Shown here in pieces: positions 26,033 to 39,668 of a DNA stretch of 64,000 nt. This stretch comes from Neodiprion pinetum (lineage: Eukaryota > Arthropoda > Insecta > Hymenoptera > Diprionidae): positions 19,552,970 through 19,616,969 of the forward strand of contig NC_060237.1 of assembly GCF_021155775.2 (NCBI RefSeq), given 5' to 3'. The position numbers and the translations under genes were made by a program. A model generated the notes under the pieces. That model saw nothing but the letters and a program-made list of their open reading frames with translations. It searched no databases and had not been told where the DNA came from. Numbering within the stretch: position 1 is the stretch's first letter; every line of letters starts with the position of its first letter.

Positions 26033-29000
26033 TTACTGGGTAGTAGAGTCTGAAATGCTTTGCCGCCAAGTTGCGTGGAAAGGAATCTTCAAAATTTTGA
26101 CACGTGTTTTTGGTAATGCAGTCAGAAGCAACTTTTGTAATTGCGGAAGAGGCAAGATATCCACCTGCGGATTCGTTAAATTTGGCTGCTGTTTATCATC
26201 ACCTGTAATTAAAATTATCAATAGTCGATTGATGATCATTTGGAATTCAATTATAACATATAAAACTTTAGTTTGAAATAAAATATAAGAAAGTTAAATG
26301 ATAACACTGCACTATAAATTTATATAGGATATATAAGACGATACAATGAAAAAATTTTTGTGTAATAAAAGACTCATTATTTCAAAATATCTCAAATACA
26401 AATTTTCCTCTGCATTTTGTGTAATTTTCATATTAGCAACAACTTTTTCATGCATCTTTGTACCAAAGAAACAATAGTACAATGTAAAAAAAAAACAGTT
26501 GAGCTTACCTTTTAGTGCGTCACTATTTTCATCTTCGATATCTTCAATTAGCTTCAAACATGGAACAGGCTTCAAAACAGGTATGGAATCTCCTGTAACT
26601 TGTTTACTCATCTGATTACACTGATCAACGAAAAGTTCGGTCACTCTCAATAGTTCAAGTGTCACTCCCCACACAAAGTGTGTCAAATTATTTGAGAGCT
26701 CAGTAACTCCTCCAAGGACCATGTTGTTTGACGTTGCAGATTGGGATATATACGTTGGTATGATCAGTAATCTTTTGATGTTTTTACAATTCGCTAAATA
26801 CTTGTCGAATCCATTTTTCACATCAAAATTAACCAATTCCAATTGATTCAGAATTTCAAGCTTTGAGACACCCTCAAGAATGTCAAAAGTACAACAGGAG
26901 CCTTGTCCTTTTTCTAATCTGAGACGTTCCAATTTCTTTAGCTTTTGAAGAACTACTGTGCCAAATTTATCTGGAAAATCTGAGCATTCGCCAAGCTCCA
27001 ATGTTTCCAGATTCGTCAACGACTCTATAACATCAATTTTCTTTTTGCCAAGTTCTTTGACAGACGTCAAGCTCTGTAAATGGTCAAAAAATGGTCATCC
27101 ATAATTTAACAACACAGAAGTACGTTACAAACTAAAATAATCTGAATTTCATAGTTCTAGACATTTTCCCCTTGTACAATCAAATATTTCTTCTGCTAGT
27201 AATTGGTTTGTGAAAATAGTGAAACAAAAAGCTGAAGATATGTTCAGGACAATATTATGGTATGCGCTTCTCTATCATAGACACAAGAATGTCTATTCTA
27301 AAAAACTTTTCAAGTAACGTAAAATGTGAAATTACTAACTGATGACTTACCAGATGTGTCAGTTGCGTCAGTTCTTTGAGTGGTGTAAGATCTCCGCTCA
27401 AGGACATTCCACTTATCGCTTTCAACTTGAGTTCTAAGCAATGTTTCAGGTTTCCAACCGACCCCAAATTAAGAGAGTCACATTTTATCGTCATAGCACT
27501 CAGTACTTCAAGTTGCGGACAGGTCTTGATTACATCTTCAACAACGGATACTGGACACCGGCATAACTCGAGCCTAACTAGGCTTGTGACACGTGGAATG
27601 ACGTTTACAAATTTCCTCCAAATATCGTCAGACTCTCCTGCCACCAGCATTTTTCTCAGATCCAAATGTTGAGTTCCATGTCTTTTCAGCGATTCTGCTA
27701 GACCGTCCCAATCGGTCACCTGACTGTTTTTCATACGAACTGTTTTCCATAATGCAGGATGTGCAGCTAGATCTCGCCACATTTTACACACCCGAGCTGC
27801 CCTAAGAAGCTCCTGTACTTTAAGATATTGGAATACTCGAGACAAGGCATGATAACCAGCGCAAACAGATACCATGAAGTGCTGCCTTTGTTCACTTTCG
27901 ACCTGCAGCTGCCTTTTCCTGAAATTTAAAAGAACAATGTTGCTTCTTTAGATTTATCTCTGTGGAAACCTGACATCTCATTAAAGATGGTCTCTTTGAT
28001 GTCCTCGGGTAATCTACAGGAAAACGTGACAACATCATACCATTTCAAATGCAGTATTTAAAAACTTATTGATAAGCCATAGGTACTGAACTAGATATAA
28101 GTAACCATTCCGAATTGACACTTTATATTCAAGTATTGATTGGTGCGATGTGGAATAAAACCATATTGGTAATAAAAACAGAAAACAGTTTCTTTACATA
28201 TTAAATACCCAATTCACGAATAATATCAGGATACCTAAGACGTGACCACTATACTGTACATTACTTACAAAAACGAAAATAGTCGATATCAATTCATAAT
28301 CAAATAGAAGCATAATCACAACTTGTGCAGCTTCAGAACATGAGAAAGTACAAACGGACCTAAATACAAATTTTACATACTGGCACCCAGACGAAATTAA
28401 TATAATATGTAAAGCAAAGATATTATATACAAATTAGTAATGCTTGATTTGGTCACAAAATGAATTCAATAATGCCGAGTATTAATAATAAAAGATATCG
28501 AAATGGCAGACAAGGAAAAAAAAAATCAAAGACAAAAATATTGGCACAAAGTTAGGAAAACAACGTGTTTGGATAGGATCTTTAGGAATATTTTGTGGGA
28601 GAACGCACTAAGTGTTTTTGTGTTTCGGCTCGCACATGTCTTTATATCTGTAAATATAAAAAGTAAAAATGAATTAGATTTTTTTCACTGAAGCACCATA
28701 CAGGGTTCATTATGATATCTCCATAATTGTAGCATTAACGTAATGTTTAATTTAGACATGGTTCTGAAAAGAATAAGATTTCCTGCAAAGGTGGTTTTTT
28801 TTTTCTTTTGCCATAAATACCACTTGTAAATATTTTACCTTGATACTACAATTACCATTTAAAGAATTTTCAACGATTTATCATTTTTTTTTATGCTTGA
28901 ACAGAAATTGGCCACGTTTCGAAGCTAAGGCAGTGTGCTTCGATCATAAATCAAAATCAAATTCATTTTTAATGTTGCTTCTTGTTCTTTTATCTTTATT

Positions 29001-32000
29001 GTCTTTTTTATATTTCCAAATATAATAAACGTCAGTATATATTGCATTTACAATCCATAATAAATGATGAAATGAAAATGGCATTACACTTGAAAAATAT
29101 TCGTTTCTGGTTATCAGGGTAGTCTGAAAACACTGGAAACTCATCGGTTCAACGATAAGAAACAAAAATTTTACCAGTTATTTGTTAATTCAATTGAGAC
29201 CAGATACTCATCAAAAGCTTAACAGCTTAACGGTACAATGAAAACAATCATGCGAACGCCAAGGAAAGATTTTTAAACTTTGTTTAATACAATTACATAT
29301 GGATTTTCAAAGTAAATTTAGAGGAATAACTGCAAAAAAAAAAAAAAATGATCTCAAATAATTATAATTCCATGAGGCAATATCGTGAGTTTGTCAGAAG
29401 TAATTACAACTACCTCTGGGTACCATTAATCTATTTGATGAAATTTCAACTGTAAAATATAGAAATACTTTGGTGTTCAAGTACAGTAAGAAAATCATAT
29501 ATATACGTCTATATATATATATATATATAGCGTTATATATATATATATATACACACACACAATATACACACACATATATATATATATATACATGTGTGTG
29601 TGTGAATGAATTAATCATTGAAATTTAAATTCAGTGTTATTAATTATACGATGAACATAGCAATACGATCTTGTAAATACAATATGTACAAAGCAACTGC
29701 CAAAACCTCAGAAGGGAATAAAACCTGACCCAATAAATAACTGAACTCAAAAAAAAAATTATATATATTTTTTATTTTTTTTGTAAAGAAAAACAAATAT
29801 TTTCAGAATCACACTTACTTGTTGTGTGTCCTCGAGAATTCCGGCCCTTTCGAATTAACATGGTCTTGTGAACTTTTCAAGGCTTTGTCCCCAAGTTCCA
29901 AATTTTCAGAATTATCTGATTTAGACGTTTGCGTTACAAGTGTAGTTTTCAAATTTCTGTGATTTTCTACGTCGACGACCATTGTCATTTCTTTATGTGT
30001 AGACATTAGATTTGACGGGTTTAATTTTACCGAATCAGTTCTTAGGGTTGAATTTTTCGAAACATCGTTTGACAAATTATCGTTAATATTCTTTAACTGT
30101 GACTGACTATCGTCTCTGTTTACCAAGTCGATTTCGGTACAAGATTCATTGGAGGTAGAGGTCGTTACGTCCGAAACATTTCGTGCAAAGTATCCTATGT
30201 CGAAATTAGATTTGTCTTGTTCAGTTTTCATAAGTTTTGTTGTCAAACCTCTGGTAAGAGTCGAGCAAGAAAATGAGTTCTCTGTTGAGTTAGAAACTTC
30301 GGTGGGCAAACTCTCTTTAAGTATGGGTGGCTTATCACCAATCTTGTCTTGTTTAGCTGTAACGGCAGGTTGCACAGCCATAGAGTTATTTTTGGGCACA
30401 ACAATGTACTTTTTACCAGCCATTAACGCAATATTTTGCGCTGGTTTTGGTAACATACCATCGCAACTATGTAAAAGTTCATTCCTTGAATGTGTAAACC
30501 AGCTACCTTCATTCTTTTCAACAATGGGTGACTTCTTATTCATTATAGATCTCGAACTTTTCAAAGTATTTCTGATTTGCATATCTGGATTTTCAGATTT
30601 TGGTATTCGTTGCAATTTTGGAGGTGTCGAATTCAACTGATGTTTCGATTTAGAATTTTGGGCTCCTAGCATACTTATTGGTATCAATGGTGGCGGAGTC
30701 AACGGTTGACTTATTTGCTGACGCTGCTGATACGAATCTTCATTTTCCTGCTGGCAATTCTGAAAATAAAAGGCAAGGTTTCCTAAGCTTATACGAAAAT
30801 TACATCCTACTAATATATAGGGAGTCTACTAGATTGGAAGAAATCTTCAAACATCACCAGTAGATATCAATTTTCAAATTATGGCTACAAAATGATATAA
30901 ATAAATTTTATAAAAGTAAATTAAGAATAAGAAGAATGAGAAGAAAAACAATCAAATCAAATTTGGTAAACGGGTATGAGCTAAGTCTTGTAAAATAAGC
31001 AAACGCACCTTGCACACATATTCGTTGCCGCCAGTAAATTCAACTCCATCCACACATTCGGGATGATAAAGACAGAGGCAGACGCGACACTGAAGACTGG
31101 GAATTAACCCCATACTCGAAGAACAACGTATACTGCAGGGCTCCTGGACTTTGGCCCTGTAAGATGTGCGCCGGTACGAGGATATGGATGGAGGAGAAAG
31201 AGATAATAAAAAAAAGGTTGACAGGACAAATAGTGTAATAGGAATTTGGAAGCGTTGAGGAAGGCAGGTTTTTCAATTGTGAATTCAAGGTAATCGAACA
31301 GGTTACATATATCTATCTGACCTTTCAACAATTATAAACTGTTTCTATGTTCTAACAAGACAAATATCTATATAAAACAAAATAAAAAATGTATTAAAAC
31401 CTGAGATTAAGTTAAGTTAAATTAATATCACACGTATATGTAAATAAAAGTGAGCTTTGGCATGTTCGTTTAGTAATAGGGCATAGTAATTGCTGTAATA
31501 CAGCCTCTGTGAAAGCAAATTTTTTTTGTACTACTTGATCTTGAATTTTCAGGAACATTTTTCGAAGCAGATGATCTAGTTCCGTATTATTGTACTAATT
31601 TGTGAATCAATTATAAAAATCGAAACAATAAATCCTTTTTAAATAAGATATAATTCTACTCTAAAAAATGTTCTTCAACATCTACATCAAGCAAATCATA
31701 AAGGTTGCTAAAATCATAAAGAAAAAAATTCAATCAAACGAGAAATAATCTAACAATTGATGTACATCACCGAATGTTAATAAGTTTCATGCAACAAAGA
31801 TATATTTTTTACAATAAAACAATTGTGCAGTGTAAAATAAAATAGTCAACATCAGCACGGCAGTAGCACAAGAAGATGACAAAATTTATATGAACAACTA
31901 ACATGCGTGTAAGATATTTAACGCAGTCATGTGTGAAATATTAATGAATTAGTGTTCACAGAAGCCCAATGAATATATTATCCTGGAAATGATGAGGCAG

Positions 32001-35000
32001 TGCATGATACAGCAATGCGAATAACACGTCCAAAAAAACCAAGACTTGTAATAGATAGATTGTAGTTCATAATTTTGGAACAAAAATTCATGCAACAGCG
32101 CACTCAGATTCACTTATTTTTCATTGAAATGTACGTCTGTAAAATTAACTTTAAAAGAAATCTGCATCTTGGACTTTTGAATTGTAACTTGTATTTTCAT
32201 ATTATGGACATCAGATATGTGAAATGATAATGATATTCAACTTTACTAAGCAAAAATTTCAATACCTATACAACAGTATAGTTCAAGAACAAAAAATCAT
32301 TTTGGACAGAGGCATCGACGTGTGCAAAAGTAACTCTAACATCGACTAAATATATAATGAAAGAAAATATTCCATTCGTGAGAAAAGAGTTCTGTGAGAT
32401 TTAGAAATACATTTAGGATTGAAACTGAATATTACAACACATCATCATCAAAAAATTTTACTAAAACTTTGAGCCGTTATTTTTTTCCAACCTACGTTTT
32501 TACAAACAGCGTAAGTTGTGATTCTCGATCCCTAGTCTCTGGCAGACTGAAATTTAGAAAATTATTTATAGAACCTTCAGATTGTGAGAAACGAAGTAGA
32601 TTAATTTGAAAAATTGTTCCTGCAAATAACAGAAAACTTCAACAAATGTCGACAAAAATTAGTAGCTACATATTTGAACTAAATATCTGCAAAGTGGGAC
32701 TTTACAAAGACTTTTGTTTGTCATTTTTCACGTATATATCTCTTTTTTGTTGATCCATTTTTTCCCAAAAATTTATATCTAATCATACAAAAGAATTGAT
32801 ACATTTTATTCTCCTTAATTTGAATGTGAATTAACGTTATTTGAACTAGGATAATTCTTTGAAATTTAAAAGGTAATTAGTCCCTGTGAAATATTATCAA
32901 TGTTTTCAGAAACTTCCGATGGTTCCAAAAAATACTGATAGCACTACCCCCATAGATAATTAGTTTTATGATACAGCATAAAGCGTAAGCTACCGTGGTT
33001 AAAAGATGTAATGGCTTATTTATACCAAACGCTATAGCATTAGTGTCAAATTAATTAGCTCTCAAAATCGTTATTGCAATGTTTTAAACGTATTTGATTG
33101 TATATCACAAAATTAGTTACCCCACCTAAACATAGTACTGCTAGTCATGAAAACTAGCAAGCGGTTAAAGTACCAAAGGTAAAGGTAACATGAAGTGTTT
33201 AAAAATGAAAGTGAAATTTACGTACTTCAAGGCCCTTTTAGTTTTTACTGGTGGTGTCTTCTCGGGTGTAGGTTGCGTACGCCTCGCAGGTGGAGAACTC
33301 CACTGTGGTGGAAGCATTTCACTTTCTTCAACCGGAGGTTTTACCTCAGCTATAAAAAAAATGAACACAAAAATATTTGATATTCATTACTCATGTCATT
33401 CTCAACTCTAATTATCGCAGTTAAGAATGTCATGAACAAAAACAGTAACACAAACTTACATAGGTTTGATTAAAGTAAACAGACTTTTATACCATTATAT
33501 TCTAGAAAACAAAAAATCATTGGCACATATTCAGTCTACACCTGATGTAAGAAATAAAGGATAAAGAGTAGGCATATTATACAAACTAAATATTTTTTTT
33601 TCCACTTCAGCAACAATTAAGGAAAAATTTATGTAAGAAGTTTGTACTAAAACAAACTAGTACCTTTTGGGGTTGCCTTCTTTGTTGGCAATTTAACTTT
33701 AAGTGAACTTGCTGCTACTTTTGTAGATTTGCCAGCTGCTTTTGATGGAGTCTCTTCAATAACTTTTTTTGCCGGTGCTGCTTTCTTGCCTGGACCTTTT
33801 CTTGCAGGGGAAGGTGTCGCTGGACCAGAATCCTGGCAAATAAAAATGATAAACCGCAAATAAGAAGTCTGCAGCGATAAAAAAAAAAAAAGCGAATCTT
33901 CCCATAACATTAAGTGAAATAATAATAATGACGTACTTTCTTATGGAGCTATTCACTGTGTGCGGTGTTTGATATGAAATAGAAATTTCCTGTTTCTGAG
34001 ACACAAATCTTTCGAACAATTTCAATCAAATAAAAGTGATCAAATCGCAGTTCAAAAAGTAACTGTAGAAGAAACTTCAAATTTAAAGATTATTTTAAAT
34101 CATCGTAATTAAACAAACATTTCAATGTGTATACTATGTATACTATGTACACAGTGTATACTATGGGACAGTGACCATAAAAAATAAGCTCTAAATACCC
34201 TCAAATTTTCCGATTTTCTGGAATAAATACTGTAGGGCGATATATTCATATTCACATCTAATGTTGAAATCAATCTTCAATGCTACATAGATTAGTAACA
34301 GTTAAATGAAAAGATTTCTCTTTAAACCGGTCATAGATGACCTGAACAATGCTAACAACTATACATAAAAAGTATAAGGTTTTGTTGCAAGTGTATTAAT
34401 CAAAATTTTTGTTGCAAGTGTATAGATCAAAATTTTTGTGACGAATGTAATTTTTGACCTGTGTCGATTTAGTATTAAAGCCCACTTCACTGGAAATGTA
34501 GCTTCAAAATGGTTGAGCGTTCTGTGACCATAACAATATGATTTGCATTTATCACATCATAAGTATGCAATAATATGTTATTTTTCGTTAACTTGTGAAA
34601 TCATTCCAACATATCAGCTAATTTTCCTTGTTGGGTGAAAGTCTAATGTTCATGAAAAACCTATGTGCATTTTTCGGAAGGGTATTTAGCATTTGAAAGT
34701 ATGTGTTGCTATGCATATCAAAAGGAATGATTCGATCATTAAATACACAAGTAGTATACAATGCAATCGATAACAAGTAAGTGGAAAACTTACAACCTTT
34801 ATGTCACATTTGTAATTCACCACTATTTGTTTAAGTTGTCGATTGTATACGTTCAGTCAATATTTCGTTTGATGTAAGAACATTATAAGACGCTGAAAAA
34901 GATTTTGATCAGCTGCATAATGATCAACCAGGGATTAGAATTGTAAGTATAAAATATTAGACTGTGTTATATTCTGACTATAAAATTTTTATTGGTTAAC

Positions 35001-38000
35001 GTTGTAATACATACAACTATTTATTTACATTTCGTCTTAATACTCGTATTATCTGTTATATTCATAACACGTATAATTATTTCTGTACCATCGTTTGTAA
35101 TTCTAATTCAGCTTGCTTTACTCTGGCCTCCGCAAATCGCAGTTCCAAGCTATGAATTTCTTCCAAATGCTTCTTTTTCATATTATTCAATTCTTCTTCA
35201 TACTTCTTCCTGATTTCACCCACTTCTGTTTCGTAACTACAACGAAGTTTTGCTAGTTCTTTATCATGTACAATTAACCGCTTCACTCGTTTGACTTTCA
35301 AGCTCGCCTCTTGAATAGCGGCATCAGTCTGCATTGTGAGTTGCTGTGACCCACAAATTAAACTTGAAAGATTGGTTCCTGGTTGAATCATGTAGTTCAC
35401 TGCAATATTTGAGCATAATACATGAAGATGATCTTGTCAGCTACAAGATATGCAACGGAGTGAGTAAACAAATAAAAAAAACATTTCTCTAGTAAAGCTA
35501 AAAATAATCACTACGTACTGTGTGATAAGGCAAACTGTGTTGAGGTTGATGGAGTGCTCTCTTCCATGACGTCACTGACGTCAGATTGCTGCTCTTCATT
35601 TTCTTGTGCCACGTCTAAAATGAATTACACATGAATTTGACAAACATGAATAGCCGCATTGTCAGATAATGGTGCTTGAATAAATTCCATGTAAATATTA
35701 AATTGCAAAACGGCAAGTAGTGATGGTTAAATACTCAAACTGGTGAAAATTACTGTTTCAAACTCCACCTCTAAACTATCTTTAAATTTCATAAAGATCT
35801 GAGTGTAAAGACAGTATCGCAACTGTCTACAGGAACGAAAATTTCAATGTGAAATAAATGAGGCACTGTTAGTCGAATAAAAATTTTCAATCGATAATAC
35901 TTACTACCTAATTGAGCCTCTGACATATGTGAAGCGCACAAACGAATTGCATCGAAATTCTCATTTAGCTCCATTTCTGACTCTTCAAGCCCTCCTTGCG
36001 AAGTTATCAGTGTTTGATATTCTATAGTAGGCGGATCTTGCTCTGCTCGTTTTTTACTGGACCGCAGTCTTTTCAAGTGATTTAAGTTTCCCTACAATAA
36101 AACACGTATTTTAGGCAATTTACCGAAACATATTAATTTTCAATAGTAAATATTAGTTTATAAAGTATCAATTAAATACATATGAAGAAATTTCAATAAC
36201 CAACACCACATATTAATACTTTGTCCATCGATTAACAGATTTGTTGGTACCACAACTTTAGGCTAAGTATGTTGTGTTACAATTTGATACCAACAATTGG
36301 GTATAAACAATTATATAGGAAAAATGAATTACTCACTTACCTCTTGAGTAATTTGTCGGCGGCTGTCATACTCAGCTGCAACTTTGGTACGGGTGCTATT
36401 TCTAGTCTTTACCGTCAACTTGTCACTTTTCATGGTTTCAATTATTTGTATCGTTTAGATGTAAAATATTTTGTTTTAGTTCATATTTTAACTAACCTCA
36501 AGAAGTTTTTTCAACGCTCAACATTTTCTGAAGTGTTTCTATTTCAATTTTAAAACAAATGTACATAATACATAAAACTTTGCTGTGCATATACCGATGC
36601 CGTGATTTCAATATGAATTTAACCAAGGACAAAGAACAACCCTGAAATGTCCGAAAGTCATACAAATATAGAAAGCACGAATCGAGCATTTTAATGAGCT
36701 GACCCAACGTGAAAATGATGGAAGTACACGAAAAATAAATTCTTATTAAAATAGTCTTCAAGAAAAGAAGACTACCGGCAGTAAGAACTTCGTGATAGAT
36801 TGTCTTAAAATAAGACGACGAAACATCCGTTTGTTCGAATAAGATAGTCTTCATGTAGAACATTGTTGTGAGTTGAGATCTGGTTATGAATACCACCCTA
36901 AATATGTCCAATAAATAGTTATCGTATACTCACTTTAACTCGTTTAGCATCTCTAATTATTTCTTTTTCTGGATCATCAATGCCGATTGGCTCTTTGAAG
37001 AATGTGAAGTTATCGATAGTGAGCTCCTTTGTGTTGACTGCAAAAAGTAATTATAAGAGAAATATTTATAAAGAAATAAACCTCTTAGGGTGTAAGGTAG
37101 AACTCAATTAAGCCAGGCTGACGAATTCTACAATTTAGTCCGCTAATCATTATCAATATAATGATCTCAAAACTTACGAAACTCAGCGACTTCTCTGAAG
37201 CTTCTGACTTTTTTGCCTTTGGGTGTGTAATAGTAAACGTCTGCCATCCTTTTCAAATTATTCTCCGTTCCCGCTCTAAAAACGAGTTCCCGTTTCCACC
37301 CATACTTGAAAGGTTCCTTGTAAGCGGGATTTGATAAGTCAACGGCAATCTTTTGTTTGATTGCACTACCTGGACTCGCGCCACGAGATACTCTACTGGC
37401 TTTTGACTTCTGGGATATTGCAGACGGACTGCTGTTTGTAGAGGAGGAGTTCACAGACTTTGCCGATGATTCCTCTGTTTTTTGTGGTTCAATTTCAGAT
37501 TCTAAACTATGTGGACCACCAATTGAATCAGTTTCTGACTTTTCCTCTACCTCTTTTTTAATTCTTTGTTCGTGGCTTTGTTCAATGCCATCGTCAATTA
37601 GCATATTGTTATCTTCCGAATCGGTATCGTTATCTTTTTCTGCCAAACTTTTTGTTTCATTACTTTTTTCAGATAACTTAGAGGAATTTTTTGATATAGA
37701 ACGTTTCGGACGTTTACTTCTTGGCACATCTGCTGATTCAGCTTCGGCTGAAATTTGGACAAACATTTAATAGGTATATTAAATGTTGAATGAGACTAAA
37801 TAAAAATATATAATTAAAAGACTTTTAATGCACTGCTATATGTTAAAAAACTAACTCCGCTTCAGTTACTATATACCAGTACACCAGCAATCGTAAAAAA
37901 ATAAATACACGATTCGTAAAATGCAGCATCCTAGTAAATTTATAAGAGCTGCCTTAAACAATTGCTCCTTATCAAAATGTTGTCAGCGTGGTAATTTAAA

Positions 38001-39668
38001 ATCACTGGATATGGAGAAATAGAGATTCTTTTGCTGTTTTTCTCCAACTAACTTGCATTTATATTCAGTATTTAATTATACAATAGCATTATGCATCATG
38101 CGTATGTAAATGCAACAGACTGTCAGATGAGATAGGATCACAGAAGAGACATAGAATAGTTATTGATTATTTTAGCAATAGTGTTGTGAAGCATTCGGAA
38201 CAAATACCAGTGAAACAATTGCTTGATTAAAACAGGATTTGATTTCCACAGTCAAAATTGTATGAATAAATAAACTATCAAGTTTGAAAATCAATTTTAT
38301 TCTTCTGATTTTTGGTAGAGCAATGAAATTTATATAATCATTGATAAAATTGTACTTAGAATTAGAAAAGTGATATGATACGATAAGCATTTGAAAAAAA
38401 TTTGAAATATATCCTAATATCGTACTGTCGGGGATCTATTTCAATAATAATGAAATTGTGCTATTATCTTATCACAGATCATAAAAAAAAATTTGTTGTA
38501 AACTGGGGTCTTAATATACTCTTGTGGAAAACAATTTTCAAGAACCAGAAAAATTACGAACATTCATGCACAAACAATGAGCGAACAATCCATGCTAAAA
38601 GCAATTTCAATACCAAAAATGGGAGGATGGATGGTGGATGGAACAATTTCAAAAATAAGCTGTTATTAAAAAAAATGCATGGTTCAATTTACCATTGTAG
38701 AAAATATTGCACGCAATACAACTTTTTACCTACGATAAAAATCAATTTCAGATTAAAAAAGATAAATCGATATCCCAGACCTAACACTTTGGCATGGGGA
38801 AAGTAAAATGTAAAATTATTTCCGAACAGATGAAACTGTGAATAAATTCTACCTAAGTCAGAAATATTTTGCACAATATAAAACTAATTATGGATAACTG
38901 TTACACTAGTCCGAGTAACTGAGTTTCAGATTTTTTTGCTATATCGTGTATCATTATATAGAAAAGAGAATCTTCTTCCAAGTAGAAAGTTTTCAGGAAG
39001 GCTTTAGCGTTTACGTCACAAATAAACTAAACTCGGAATTAAGCGATGATTCACAGCGCGCTACCTAATCACAGTAAGAAAAATTCTGTACTTGAATTTG
39101 TAGTATTACGTGCGAAATTCCCACTCATCGCATGGTTTTGAAAAAAATAGCGACGACTCAAGGTATATTTGAAATACAAAATCAACCTTATAACCTCCTC
39201 GCTTACATTTCTAAATATATAAAGAAAAATGTCGCTGAAAAGCTTTGCCGAGCAACTCATGCAATATTGATCATAACACTCACCGATAAGCTTCTTGAGC
39301 ACATGACTACCAGGTTCCTCGTTCCCAGCACCTTGAACGTCGAACCCATTGAACTCAGTTGACTCTTCGGAGCTGACATTTTCTCTCTCAGAAAGTTTTC
39401 TCTTTCTACCTCTCGTCTTTGGCTTGGAACCACTCTCGATGATGCTGGTGGAGTTGGCCTTGGATTTGCGCATTTTTCTCTTACCGAGGGTTCCCTTCTT
39501 CGGCGTTATTTTCAGGTCTCCATTAACCTCGGCGTCTTCTTCCTTACTGATATCAATCGCGTCCCCGAGTTCCGTCGACTCGTTCGCCTTTGAGTTTGCA
39601 ACTTTTTCGAGGTTAGGCACTACCTCGGCGTTCCCGCCATTTACGTCCGCCGCATCCATATTTCTCAC
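26033..39668 (-). CDS. Chromatin/ubiquitin-type protein with MBD, PHD finger, F-box and leucine-rich repeats (10 exons, 1242 aa)
   Basis: Exons in transcript order: 39284-39668, 37178-37747, 36934-37037, 33664-33832, 33226-33349, 31009-31156, 29819-30759, 27351-27903, 26509-27073, 26033-26202; 3729 nt with consistent phases. Residues 1-260 are charged and disordered with basic, nuclear-localisation-like clusters. About 265-350 is a methyl-CpG-binding/TAM domain (FKYGWKREL, ADVYYYTPKGKKVRSF). A Lys/Pro/Ala-rich linker follows. About 455-505 is a PHD finger, a C4HC3 pattern running from CSIRC through CRVC and YHPEC to CKNC. About 510-815 is a Ser/Asn-rich linker. An F-box lies near 835-875 (VFQYLKVQELLRAARVCKMW, HPALWKTVRM), then leucine-rich repeats to about 1190. 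F-box proteins usually bind Skp1 in SCF ubiquitin ligases, so this may target chromatin-bound substrates; that is inference. The exon 8 acceptor could be at 27909 instead of 27903. Drosophila six-banded is an MBD protein I would compare first, but I cannot confirm orthology. The first ATG (39668) is used; a second in-frame ATG lies at 39659. Confidence 0.85.
29496..29604. repeat. TA/CA/TG microsatellite cluster
   Basis: Several TA runs, an ACACACAC run and a TGTGTGTG run within about 110 bp, in an intron of the MBD-PHD-F-box gene. It can form a TA-rich hairpin. Simple sequence. Confidence 0.85.
34380..34440. repeat. 27-bp tandem duplication
   Basis: Two copies of a 27-bp unit, each containing GTTGCAAGTGTAT followed by ATCAAAAT, plus a partial third start (TTTTTGTG). 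It lies in intron 3 of the MBD-PHD-F-box gene, downstream of the nested coiled-coil gene. It looks like a recent small duplication; no function is evident. Confidence 0.8.
35077..36433 (-). CDS. Coiled-coil protein of unknown function (4 exons, 232 aa), nested in an intron of the MBD gene
   Basis: Exons in transcript order: 36341-36433, 35905-36091, 35519-35614, 35077-35399; 699 nt with matching phases. The start is ATG at 36433. The second donor may be at 35905 (GTAAGT) or 35908 (GTAGTA); both keep the frame. Residues 1-60 are basic (including SSKKR). The middle is acidic and Ser/Gln-rich. Residues of about 150-232 form a long charged helix with heptad leucines (EIRKKYEEELNNMKKKHLEE), a likely coiled coil that runs to the stop. 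I recognise no family. All four exons lie inside intron 3 of the MBD-PHD-F-box gene, on the same strand. That gene's exon 3 ends in phase 0 and joins cleanly to 33832, so these exons need not belong to it. A cryptic acceptor before ACTAGAAAT (about 36405) would let exon 3 splice in frame into this unit, so an MBD plus coiled-coil isoform is an alternative. Confidence 0.7.

Noticed and set aside
27255..27350. Extension of the F-box exon to the stop at 27255
   Set aside because: A consensus GTAAGT donor at 27350 joins in phase 0 to the leucine-rich exon at 27073; the extension is intron read-through.
30149..30640. 163-codon plus-strand frame
   Set aside because: It is the antisense shadow of the large linker exon (29819-30759) of the MBD-PHD-F-box gene.
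39069..39283. Extension of MBD exon 1 to a stop at 39069
   Set aside because: A GTGAGT donor at 39283 joins in phase 1 to the MBD exon; the codons beyond it are AT-rich intron sequence.
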